Positions 61,001 to 64,000 of a stretch of DNA of 64,000 nt are shown here, one piece after another. Both the position numbers and the translations under genes were made by a program. Each line of letters begins with the position of its first letter. Within the stretch, counting starts at the first letter, position 1. The notes beneath the pieces were generated by a model. It did not search any database, was not told the DNA's origin, and saw only the letters and a program-made list of their open reading frames with translations. The DNA is from Cliona cf. orientalis. Its lineage: Eukaryota; Porifera; Demospongiae; Clionaida; Clionaidae. The DNA lies in NCBI GenBank assembly GCA_963930775.1, contig OZ005703.1, forward strand, positions 3,720,001 to 3,784,000, read 5' to 3'.

Positions 61001-62266
61001 GAGATACTATTGCGCAAGCGTGTTTATTTTCCGTTCACAATCGGATATGCCACCGCAAACTAAAGATGCAATCTGATTGGTCGCGCCTCGTACGAAGCGC
61101 TGGGACAACTCGATGTACAGCACTTTACCAGGCTCTCTCCCTCCCCCTCCCGAGGTGTAAGAGTCTGGCTGCGTGACACTAGAAGATGATGTGCATGGAG
61201 GCTTATCCCCTCAGGGCTTTTACTTGGCTCATGGTCATGGCATGTAGACTACTCAAGTATAGGTGATCAACAATATTGGACAATAGCTATTATACTAGCA
61301 ATCTGTACAGTTATGGTAGCTTCTCAGGCCTAGCTACTAGGGTACCAATCCCACGTGCGCATGCATGCCTGTGTGCTTTCAAAGAAATCGAGTCAAGTGG
61401 CATAAATGGCACCCAAATTTTCGCGTGCTATTGTGACAGGGTTTTAGGTCACCGGTATCTTCTATGGATGAAAAGTTTCGTGGTGCCGTTCTTGCCACTT
61501 GATCCAAGAAATCTTGTGATTTTTGCGAAGGCTCACCCCGCACAGATGATTTTCATCACCACTAGTAGTTTCTCATTGGCATGGTCAAAAAGTGGTCAGG
61601 CTCAGCCTAACTGGGTGCTCCGCCCCTGCATTAATACAACACGTAGTTGGGAGCAGTTCCTCCCAAATACTGGTCATTATATCATTTATTATTATTATTA
61701 TTTTTCCACTATATTATAATCTCCCCTAATTCATGTAATGGGCTATTCCAGATAATGGGCGTACACCCCTGTGGAGGAAGAGATTTGCATTTTCTACCCT
61801 AAATACTACTTAAATTCGCAAAATTATCATCGATACTAATCATTTTTCTGATTTAATCCCATAAAACTAATCAAAATCCCCATTTTACCCTATAAAACTG
61901 ATGATAATTCCTCCACACCCTGGATGAGCTACCCCATCAATACTCGTTATTCGTTGCCATGTCCCCTCGGTACTTCATTATAATCCACAATGGTGCCTAC
62001 AATTCTTCATTAAAATCCATAAAAATACCATTGATACTTCATTAAATCACCTAAAAATTGACCCTTCAGTACTAATCAACCTTCCTCCACAGGGGTGTAT
62101 CCTTATTAACTGGAATAGCCCAATTCGGCTGGTGTTAGGTTAGGAATTCATAATAATATCCATAACACAGATATACATATATCATACAGTTCAGGTTTGT
62201 GTATCTTACTTTGAAGGCAGCTATCCTGGCCGAGGAAGAGCCAACGACGATTGCAAACGAAGTCAT
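15074..62266 (-). CDS. HSPA14: HSPA14-like Hsp70 family protein, 16 exons over 47 kb
   Basis: HSPA14 partners a J-protein in the ribosome-associated chaperone complex of animals (family knowledge). Exons, in transcript order: 62210-62266 (ATG at 62266), 51005-51085, 48973-49055, 48265-48313, 42874-42979, 41764-41830, 41614-41700, 28263-28424, 27921-28076, 16273-16375, 15892-16113, 15751-15822, 15664-15697, 15420-15481, 15292-15366, 15074-15229. They sum to 523 codons plus stop; human HSPA14 has 509. Visible matches: VVGSSSARIAAFK start, RLTPALVTYL, VSRIVSEPAAACLEYG, ILVYDLGKW, ESLYEGIDF, SRGRFEGICSSLW, LVLIGGSCKLPQLRRLL, EAGIL. The usual Hsp70 phosphate loops are altered (no DLGTT, and DLGKW replaces DLGGGT), as in human HSPA14, suggesting weak ATPase. 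One intron is GC-AG (donor GCAAGT at 16272). Exon 14 ends and exon 6 acceptor are the least certain. The 11-13 kb introns hold most mobile DNA of the window. Confidence 0.9.
15516..15928. repeat. 92-bp direct repeat that copies an HSPA14 exon end
   Basis: 15516-15607 and 15837-15928 are identical or nearly so, offset by 321 bp. The second copy carries the 3' end of HSPA14 exon 11 with its GTATGT donor and the start of the next intron (minus strand). The first copy puts the same exon end and donor into the intron between exons 13 and 14. Confidence 0.9.
16376..17997. other. HSPA14 intron 9 (first part): tandem duplication and dispersed repeats
   Basis: No exon seen. Around 16680-17005 a unit of about 158 bp is repeated twice (CATGAACTTTTTC, CTTCTGAGATCCATGATCAC, GAGCAGCTCGAGCATG). 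A hairpin lies at 17323-17361 (CATCAGCCATGCCT and complement). A dispersed repeat beginning TTAACCCTCGGCGCATGC runs from 17534 to about 17890 and has a relative at 43157-43930. Confidence 0.55.
17998..18188. mobile_element. 191-bp TACCGTA MITE, GAAAATTTTCG arms
   Basis: TACCGTAAATCTGGAAATTT at the left and the complement at the right. Arms consist of ACGAAAAT repeats. The core GCGGTAAGGGGTCG sits at about 18099. Confidence 0.9.
18330..18735 (+). repeat. 410-bp repeat, left arm of a large inverted pair
   Basis: This segment recurs in inverted orientation at 25764-26177 with high identity (shared words GAGCTCCGCGGCGATCGCTT, CATAACCCGGAGACATTCAT). Open frames in both copies are similar only because the DNA is; no protein family is recognised. 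Confidence 0.85.
19195..21335. repeat. Satellite array, about 15 units of 137-150 bp
   Basis: The unit contains AAGGCCATGTCTAAAGTGTC, AATGTCAATATTGCATT, GACTGCAGTTCACAATAGAC and CTAGATCTATGGTGACTTT. Units differ by a few substitutions and by a 10-14 bp indel around TTATTAGATCTATAATAAGG. The first and last units are more diverged, typical of an array homogenised in the middle. A decayed single unit seems to lie near 25070-25165. Confidence 0.95.
21375..21910. repeat. Minisatellite, about 40-bp units with GTTTGGCAGGGGG
   Basis: About a dozen imperfect units carry GTTTGGCAGGGGGGTCGTGG followed by CATTTAAACATTAAAT. One strand is G-rich, alternating with A/T-rich spacer. It lies immediately after the satellite array. 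Confidence 0.9.
22036..22524 (+). pseudogene. LINE reverse transcriptase C-terminal fragment
   Basis: The frame reads LYGSFIRPHLEYASVVWSP, then EKAQ, IPPLIARRDRAALCYMYNIV, then SFFPKTISKWNSL. This is the typical region after the catalytic core (thumb and C-terminal part) of non-LTR retrotransposon reverse transcriptases of the jockey/CR1/RTE-like group. The catalytic YADD part, endonuclease and 5' end are absent, so this is a 5'-truncated copy; the frame stays open to 22524. The exact clade is unknown. It lies between two tandem arrays in an HSPA14 intron. Confidence 0.8.
22573..24978. repeat. Head-to-tail array of five 412-422 bp units with inverted ends
   Basis: Units begin at about 22573, 22992, 23414, 23826 and 24247. 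Each starts ACACTAAGTAGAAAAAAAA and ends TTTTTTTCTGCTTAGTGT, so each unit looks like a small element with inverted termini, yet they are arranged in direct tandem. Shared interior words: GGGCACGCAGAATGGGTCGA, CCATATGTTTGTATAGG, GTTTTCCGCCCACGCGCTAC. Unit 5 is interrupted near its start by the element at 24263-24568. Minus-strand open frames recur in the units but look incidental. Confidence 0.85.
24263..24568. mobile_element. 306-bp MITE inserted in the tandem array
   Basis: Inverted ends ACAACCTAAGATAAAAGAAT and complement. The interior contains an ATGTA microsatellite at about 24294-24332. It splits unit 5 of the array right after its terminal ACTAAGTAG. Confidence 0.85.
25764..26177 (-). 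repeat. 410-bp repeat, right arm of the large inverted pair
   Basis: Inverted copy of 18330-18735. The two arms bracket 7.4 kb containing the satellite, minisatellite, LINE tail and tandem array. A CT microsatellite at about 25322-25350 lies just inside. Confidence 0.85.
27109..27492. mobile_element. 384-bp MITE, CATAGGCGTAGGA ends, 5-bp target duplication CATGA
   Basis: Ends CATAGGCGTAGGAA and TTCCTACGCCTATG; CATGA flanks both sides (27104-27108 and 27493-27497). The interior has CCACGCCC motifs, GGGGGCAATGCCCCC and a long C run at about 27448-27477. Confidence 0.9.
28425..31039. other. HSPA14 intron 7 (first part): no exon recognised
   Basis: A likely GGGCGAGCC-ended element spans about 28686-29237 (GAGGGGGCGAGCCTTCGCTC at the left, GCTCGCTCAGGCTCGCCCC at the right). 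A dispersed repeat at 29740-30020 is related to 4980-5200. A hairpin with CCAGGCCCTCTC arms lies at 30799-30903. The rest shows nothing I can name. Confidence 0.45.
31040..31591. mobile_element. About 550-bp inverted-repeat element with an inner insertion
   Basis: GTACAAATCAGTTATACTAC at the left mirrors the right end near 31591 (TATAACCAATTTGTAC), continuing through GCCCACTCTCATGG. Inside, about 31190-31510, sits a segment with GGGACTGTCCCGG and CCACACCC-type text that resembles a separate small element. Confidence 0.65.
31867..32286. mobile_element. Foldback element with 100-bp near-perfect arms plus a partial duplicate
   Basis: 31919-32018 and 32187-32286 are inverted and almost identical (GATGAAGTAGGGATGGCAGG, GATTTGTAGGGATAATCAC). 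A 53-bp partial tandem copy of the outer arm precedes it at 31867-31919. Solo arms occur at about 11400-11540 and 48045-48145. Confidence 0.85.
32468..32783. mobile_element. 316-bp MITE, CATAGGCGGCGGA ends, 5-bp target duplication TAATC
   Basis: Ends CATAGGCGGCGGAA and TCCTCCGCCTATG; TAATC flanks both (32463-32467, 32784-32788). The interior includes GGGCTGAAGCCCCCC, a C run and ATCGCGCGC. Confidence 0.9.
33330..37460 (+). mobile_element. DIRS-type tyrosine-recombinase retroelement, broken
   Basis: Old virus-like retroelement fossil, boundaries approximate. Parts in order: reverse transcriptase (about 33440-33870, with motifs FDLKSGYHHVD and VYIDDG), RNase H and adjoining DIRS-type region (about 33960-34250 and 35243-35800, with DNQGAM), and tyrosine recombinase (36664-37458, with the HSLRSGG motif, RHGRW and a following Tyr). 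It carries about five or more breaks and is not a working element. A 928-bp DNA element is inserted in the RNase H region. The recombinase part is best preserved, so the copy is probably only moderately old. I did not find the split terminal repeats expected of DIRS elements. Confidence 0.85.
34288..35215. mobile_element. 928-bp DNA element inserted in the DIRS fossil, TTA target duplication
   Basis: Inverted ends CAGTCTACACTAAGACC; TTA flanks both sides (34285-34287 and 35216-35218). The interior holds a 36-bp direct repeat (TGAGTGTTACAGATTTGCCC at about 34566 and 34900). No transposase recognised, so it is probably non-autonomous. Confidence 0.85.
37461..39233. other. HSPA14 intron 7: no gene recognised
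   Basis: Nothing convincing. One arm (38932-39010) of a loose inverted pair lies at the right end; the other arm is at about 40765-40835 (shared AAAATCCACAGGAATG). Confidence 0.4.
39234..39382. mobile_element. 149-bp foldback MITE, second copy of the 4284 family
   Basis: CTAGACACTGTTTTGTCGG at the left and AAACAGTGTCTAACTA at the right, with the GGTTTCTA..TAGAAGACC arms and GAACCCTCGCTTCACTCGGG centre seen at 4284-4423. More diverged than that copy. Confidence 0.8.
39465..39680. repeat. Dispersed repeat, 'CTGGGAGAGCATGC' family, copy 2
   Basis: Shares CAGAAGCCACCAGAAACAGT, TTTCCTGGGAGAGCATGCCC and GAAAATCCTAAATGAAA with copies at 3005 and 54376. Confidence 0.65.
40887..41432. mobile_element. 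About 546-bp MITE with GGGGGCGAGCGTGAGCG ends
   Basis: GGGGGCGAGCGTGAGCGAGC at the left, CGAACGCTCGCCCCC at the right. Related ends at 53560-53964, 28686-29237 and 59948. It sits close to the minus-strand HSPA14 exon at 41614. Confidence 0.75.
42609..42819. mobile_element. 211-bp TACCGTA MITE, GCGAATTGCGA arms
   Basis: TACCGTAGGTTGGGTTTTAA at the left; AATTAAAACCCGTCCTACGG at the right. Arms built of CGCAATTAATAG and GCGAATTGCGAG words. Core GTGCGGTACGGGGTCGCCC at about 42717. It lies just downstream of HSPA14 exon 5 in its intron. Confidence 0.9.
43000..44749. other. HSPA14 intron 4: dispersed repeats only
   Basis: A dispersed repeat at about 43157-43930 resembles 17534-17890 (GAGGGGTACGGTAG, TTCGTTGAAAACGCTTT, TCTAGCGATAGTCTTTGTAA-type text). 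A hairpin CATATTGCACCCAGGGG / complement lies at 44114-44151. No exon recognised. Confidence 0.5.
44750..45305. mobile_element. Foldback element with about 150-bp arms
   Basis: 44750-44897 and 45153-45305 are inverted (AAAAACGCGC, GAGCGATTGACGAC / complement, TGATCCAAT, ACTACGGTA). A solo arm occurs at about 28105-28205. The TACCGTAG word here lies at the inner side of the arms, not at the ends. Confidence 0.75.
45352..45799. mobile_element. 448-bp TACCGTA MITE, AAGCGCAT arms
   Basis: TACCGTATTTTCCTGCTATT at the left, AACGAGAAAATACGGTA at the right. Arms contain repeated TTAAGCGCATGCGC, GCGCCTAATAACGAG words. Related to 8811 and 59263. Confidence 0.85.
45925..46261. mobile_element. 337-bp MITE, CAGGGTGTGTCCAGGA ends, 5-bp target duplication AGTAC
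   Basis: CAGGGTGTGTCCAGGATT and GCTGGACACGCCCCTG termini; AGTAC flanks both (45920-45924, 46262-46266). Internal GCGCGCGAAGCG and CCACGCCC as in sibling copies. Confidence 0.85.
46318..46727. mobile_element. 410-bp MITE with TACCGCAGAATCC ends
   Basis: TACCGCAGAATCCTGCGATT at the left, AATCGCGGGATTCTACAGTA at the right; arms add C-rich/G-rich runs and CTTATATGCG words. The termini are a variant of TACCGTA...TACGGTA, so it is probably a distant member of that superfamily. Confidence 0.75.
47181..47554. mobile_element. 374-bp TACCGTA MITE, TTAAGCGC arms (sister of 8811)
   Basis: Same ends and interior as 8811-9202, including AGAAGGCTAGAAGT and TCTGGTCGCTTCTTGGCCAC, so the two share a non-periodic centre as well as the TTAAGCGC arms. 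Confidence 0.9.
48340..48749. mobile_element. 410-bp TACCGTA MITE, AATTTTCGTGA arms
   Basis: TACCGTATAGCGGGTAATTT at the left and AAATTACCCACTATACGGTA at the right. It lies 26 bp beyond HSPA14 exon 4 (48265-48313), within the flanking intron. Confidence 0.85.
49231..49450. mobile_element. 220-bp TACCGTA MITE, TTTGGCGG arms
   Basis: TACCGTATAGCCGGAAATAT and AAATTTTCCGGCTATACGG ends. Arms repeat AAATTTGGCGG; core CGGTACGGGATCGCC at about 49326. Confidence 0.9.
49488..50043. mobile_element. About 550-bp MITE, TACAGTAGGAGT ends
   Basis: TACAGTAGGAGTAAAAAAAA and complement. TA at each end would fit a TA target duplication. Interior is dominated by CCGTTCCG/CGGAACGG words and GATCGATCGA. Confidence 0.85.
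50197..50600. mobile_element. 404-bp MITE, CAGTGTAGTC ends with TA flanks
   Basis: CAGTGTAGTCTACTTAATTC and complement, flanked by TA. The end sequence and TA target resemble Tc1/mariner (Tigger-like) elements; this is inference. It has repeated AATTCAAAT words. Confidence 0.85.
52884..53557. mobile_element. 674-bp TACCGTA element enclosing a HIRAN-like gene piece
   Basis: TACCGTATAGCGGGAAATTT at 52884, complement ending at 53557. A second TACCGTATAGCGGG at 53454 makes 53454-53557 a compact 104-bp palindrome on its own, so the whole could be one element with a duplicated end or two neighbouring elements. It sits in intron 2 of the transposase gene. Confidence 0.7.
53064..53435 (+). pseudogene. 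HIRAN-domain-like fragment
   Basis: Residues 16-83 of this open frame read HGYLEYQSIW, VGENLMCIREPGNVPDPYAV, then IVGHVPRKMS..FLRKW. This is the pattern of HIRAN domains (bind single-stranded DNA ends in HLTF/Rad5 and occur as small stand-alone proteins in many invertebrates). The downstream part of the frame is not recognisable. No upstream exon or promoter is visible, so it is best read as a captured fragment. Confidence 0.65.
53560..53964. mobile_element. About 405-bp MITE, GGGGCGAGCCTGAGCG ends
   Basis: GGGGCGAGCCTGAGCGAGG at the left, CGCTCAGGCTCGCCCC at the right, directly after the TACCGTA element. Relative of 40887-41432. Contains a TA microsatellite near 53610. Confidence 0.8.
54376..54950. 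repeat. Dispersed repeat, 'CTGGGGGGCATGC' family, copy 3
   Basis: Starts near GTTTTATTTAGAGGGG and ends near CTGTATAAAACCC (degenerate inverted ends). Shares CAGAAGCCACCAGAAGCAGT and CCTGGGGGGCATGCCCCCAG with 3005 and 39465. It lies in intron 3 of the transposase gene. Confidence 0.7.
55040..55165. repeat. Compound microsatellite CT/TG/TATG
   Basis: A (CT)n run passes into (TG)n and then (TATG)n. Overlapping low-complexity open frames here are not genes. Confidence 0.95.
55855..56058 (+). repeat. Exact 102-bp tandem duplication inside the transposase core
   Basis: 55855-55956 and 55957-56058 are identical, keep frame, and add 34 residues (SSVIPSVTLL...GIKDAI) between two acidic motifs. Confidence 0.95.
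57535..58212. other. HSPA14 intron 1, no gene recognised
   Basis: Starts just after the transposon. It includes GGGGGGGGGAATCCCATGCCC at about 57590, comparable with the G/C-run repeat at 54390. Open frames at 57618-57857 and 57946-58155 resemble nothing known. Confidence 0.4.
58213..58565. mobile_element. About 350-bp foldback element
   Basis: ATGTTTAGGGGAGTGGTTTA at the left, complement at the right. Arms continue through GTTTCTGACTCGTGGTCCTTC and a central block of inverted GTGTCATGATAGTGTGCTGC copies. Confidence 0.85.
59263..59711. mobile_element. 449-bp TACCGTA-superfamily MITE, TTAAGCGC arms
   Basis: Left end TAGCGTAAACTCTGG (one base off TACCGTA), right end CCAGATTATACGGTA. Arms contain TTATTAAGCGC and GCGCATGC words; related to 8811, 45352 and 47181. 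Confidence 0.8.
59712..59930. repeat. Imperfect minisatellite TTTGGTACCCC/CCTAGGAA
   Basis: About seven to eight units of 25-35 bp with CCTAGGAATTTTGGTACCCC-like text, with a C run near 59867. It follows directly on the MITE. Confidence 0.75.
59931..60819. other. HSPA14 intron 1, dispersed repeats only
   Basis: GGGCGAGCCTGAGTGAGCCCC at 59949 is a solo end of the GGGCGAG family. The segment 60310-60480 is weakly related to 4980-5200. No exon recognised. Confidence 0.4.
60820..61182. mobile_element. About 360-bp foldback element
   Basis: Arms CTAGTCTCACGCAGCCAGAC and complement extend about 150 bp each side (CTCGGGAGGGGGAGGGAGAG, GACCAATCAGATTGCATCTT) around a short centre near 61010. Confidence 0.85.
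61740..62121. mobile_element. 382-bp MITE, GGGCTATTCCAG ends
   Basis: GGGCTATTCCAGATAATGGG and complement, continuing through ACACCCCTGTGGAGGAAG. Interior repeats CATCGATACTAATC-like words. It ends about 90 bp from HSPA14 exon 1. Confidence 0.85.
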
Positions 62267-62386
62267 TTTTCACCATGTGCACCCATTGCATAGGCCATGC
62301 ATATGCATGTAATATGTACGTACATGTACACGATTATGTTCTACATCTGGTGTGCGTCATTAAGAATTATTTTCGAGCGGGCCGGG
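62267..62386. promoter_or_regulatory. Probable bidirectional promoter between HSPA14 and SSX2IP
   Basis: The two start codons are head to head, 120 bp apart. This must hold both 5' leaders and the shared core promoter, or each gene has further upstream non-coding exons. No TATA box in a convincing position; several CATGTACA-type palindromic words are present. Confidence 0.6.
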
Positions 62387-62716
62387 ATGGACTCTGAATG
62401 GAAAAATAGCAGTTATGGCTCTGTCCAGGATGATTTCTGCAGTCCGACAAAATCCAGCGTCGAAGGTAGTCTTCATTACTTACAGCAGGTGAATAGGAAC
62501 TGCTCAAAGAAATCTGTAGTTCAGAGCAAGCTAATTTATATACAATCTATCTCATGCTATCTCCACCCAACCATAGGAACTCCAGATGTTAGGCTTGCCA
62601 TCTCTATTGAGTGAAGGAGCTAAACAGCTTGACACATCAAGAGTAATAAATATTCTGCACCAGCTACTTCAGCTTCATCGTCACCACCTAAAGGTCATTG
62701 ATGAGCTCAAAGACAG
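62387..62716 (+). CDS. SSX2IP: SSX2IP (ADIP) homolog, first two coding exons
   Basis: Exons 62387-62488 (ATG at 62387, 34 codons) and 62577-62716 (46 codons plus 2 bases). The key match to vertebrate SSX2IP is SVEGSLHYLQQELQMLGLPS followed by a helix ending INILHQLLQLHRHHLKVIDELK, compared with ISYLDQELTTFGFPS and the following coiled coil. SSX2IP is an afadin- and actinin-binding, centrosome and basal-body protein (family knowledge). The rest lies beyond, or further into, the window edge; I could not assign a third exon in frame before 64000. A short conserved-looking stretch near 62808 is out of phase with exon 2. Confidence 0.75.
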
Positions 62717-62831
62717 GTACAGATTATATTCTGCGTTTCATCACTCCCTGCAAATTGTACCACACTACACAGTTTACAAAGAGGAAGGAGTGATGTGCAA
62801 TTTCAGAATGAAACACAAGCAAGATTAAAGG

Positions 62832-63053
62832 TACTGTATACGTTCTAATTAATGTGCCATGAAAAAATAATTACGAGTGCTTGTTGGTGCGCCATTAGAA
62901 TGTGAAAATTACCCTTCACGACCAGGTGGCGCGCAAAATTTGTACACAAAAGTATAGGGATGCGTGGGTGGGCTAAATAGAGCATGAAAATTGCACTTCA
63001 GGCCGAGGTGGTGCATCTATTAGAGAGGCGCGTTAATTAGATCGGATACGGTA
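62832..63053. mobile_element. 222-bp TACCGTA-superfamily MITE, TTAATTAGCGCGCC-type arms
   Basis: TACTGTATACGTTCTAATTA at the left and TTAGATCGGATACGGTA at the right; arms carry ATTAATGTGCC, GGTGCGCCATTAG words. A decayed relative may lie at about 63470-63600. In an SSX2IP intron. Confidence 0.8.
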
Positions 63054-63061
63054 TTCTAGAC

Positions 63062-63429
63062 CAGTGGCGGTGTACCTGGGGTTCCATGGAACACCCCGGG
63101 CCCTGCACCTTGCAGTAAGAAGTATTGATGATAGGCTAAATGGGACCCCCCTCGTTGGCTACAGAGCTAAAAAGAACTGCTGCTGCTATGGCTTACCTTA
63201 ATTAGCATGCTTCAGCAGACAATCCATTCAAAAACAGATCGATTGGACTGGTAGGGCTGATAATTTCTCTCGTCACTGCTTGGCCGAAGCAGCCTTCTTT
63301 GTCAGCCAGCTACTGGTATCTTCAAGAATGCGTTAGCGAGGTCGTGGTCATCGTTTTTGGGGGGTGTGGCTTAATTTTGCACGCGATTGCATTAGCACCT
63401 CCCTCCTTCAAATCCTGGACATGCCACTG
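63062..63429. mobile_element. About 368-bp MITE, CAGTGGCGGTG ends
   Basis: CAGTGGCGGTGTACCTGG at the left, CCTGGACATGCCACTG at the right. Same family as 14156 and 45925; here the flanks (TAGAC, TAGGT) match poorly. Confidence 0.7.
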
Positions 63430-63854
63430 TAGGTGAAGATCATCACGGTCTACATGTACATGTACCTTACACATTCTAATAATTAACGTGCCACTAAAAA
63501 ATAATTACTGCATGTGACCTTGGGTGATGCAAAATTAGAGCACGAAAATTAACATTCTGATCCAAGGGGCACCTCTTTTAGAGAGGTGCATTGTAATTGG
63601 AGTGAAAGTGTGGAAAACGTGGCTTCCAGTTCTCAATATGGGATACTCGGTACTATCAACTTATTATCAGTTGACAATTGATATGGGTGTGGTCTTGAAT
63701 TGGAAAAGGCACGAAAATTAAAACCATGAAATATCTTCTGAAAGGTTAACATGTAATTCTGTGAGATTTTGTATCAGCAAAAAATTTCCCACTGTACAGT
63801 AACTGCCAAGATCAACCCATCCCTAGCCTGTACCTTATACTCATGTTTATGTAT

Positions 63855-64000
63855 AGATCATGTAGACTACATAACCGGGATTGGAAACAGCTCGTGAACA
63901 ACAGACTTAATGCAAGCCATGGTGCACACTTCATGTCGCCTGGACTGAGGCAGCTGAACGAGGGCCTACTCAAGCCTGTGCTAGTGCTATAGCTAAGTTG
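63855..64000. mobile_element. CATAGAT-family MITE (copy 2), cut by the window edge
   Basis: Starts TATAGATCATGTAGACTACA and continues as the right half of the 1305-2076 element in inverted orientation (ACTTAATGCAAGCCATGG, GAGGCAGCTGAAC). The other end is outside the window. Confidence 0.8.

Noticed and set aside
62586-62828. A single-exon reading of the SSX2IP region running to 62828
   Set aside because: The conserved match starts at the splice acceptor 62577 and stops near the donor at 62717; the rest of the frame is intron.

Overview
This window reads as nuclear DNA of an invertebrate animal, most likely a sponge. That assignment is an inference from three conserved, intron-rich animal genes (one of them, SSX2IP, essentially restricted to animals) embedded in A/T-rich DNA crowded with short inverted-repeat transposons, a DIRS-type retroelement fossil and tandem repeats. 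I see no rRNA, tRNA, operon or CRISPR array. The species cannot be named from the sequence alone.

Layout. (1) 2307-11104, + strand: the 3' two thirds or more of SDAD1 (SDA1, 60S ribosome maturation) in 13 recognisable exons; its N-terminal exons should lie upstream of the window. Its introns hold several MITEs, two starting within about 10 bases of a splice donor. (2) 11952-15034, between genes: a nested stack of inverted-repeat elements, including one element inserted into another copy of itself, with matching 7-bp target duplications. (3) 15074-62266, - strand: one 47-kb gene for HSPA14 (ribosome-associated Hsp70-like protein). I could trace 16 exons that together keep frame (1572 bases, 523 codons plus stop). 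(4) 62267-62386: a 120-bp gap to the divergent gene SSX2IP (62387 onward, + strand), probably a shared promoter.

The giant HSPA14 introns hold most of the window. The 11.5-kb intron between exons 9 and 10 carries an inverted pair of 410-bp repeats (18.33 and 26.18 kb) enclosing a satellite of about 143 bp (15 units), a 40-bp minisatellite, the tail of a LINE and a tandem array of 420-bp units. The 13-kb intron between exons 7 and 8 carries a broken DIRS element (about 33.33-37.46 kb) that was itself hit by a 928-bp DNA element. The 11-kb first intron carries, on the opposite strand, a 6.2-kb DNA transposon (51332-57531) with inverted termini, a TAA target duplication and a spliced gene for a DDE-like protein with Cys-pair motifs that I cannot place in a named superfamily. 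This is my best candidate for an undescribed system.

Repeats worth attention: a superfamily of at least 13 MITEs with TACCGTA...TACGGTA ends whose arms are built from different short periodic words while several share a core near CGGTAcGGGGTCG; one 674-bp member encloses a piece of a HIRAN-domain gene. A second family (C...GGCGG-type ends) shows 5-bp target duplications at four sites, and a third (CATAGAT...GGATTGGAAAC) shows 7-bp duplications at three sites.
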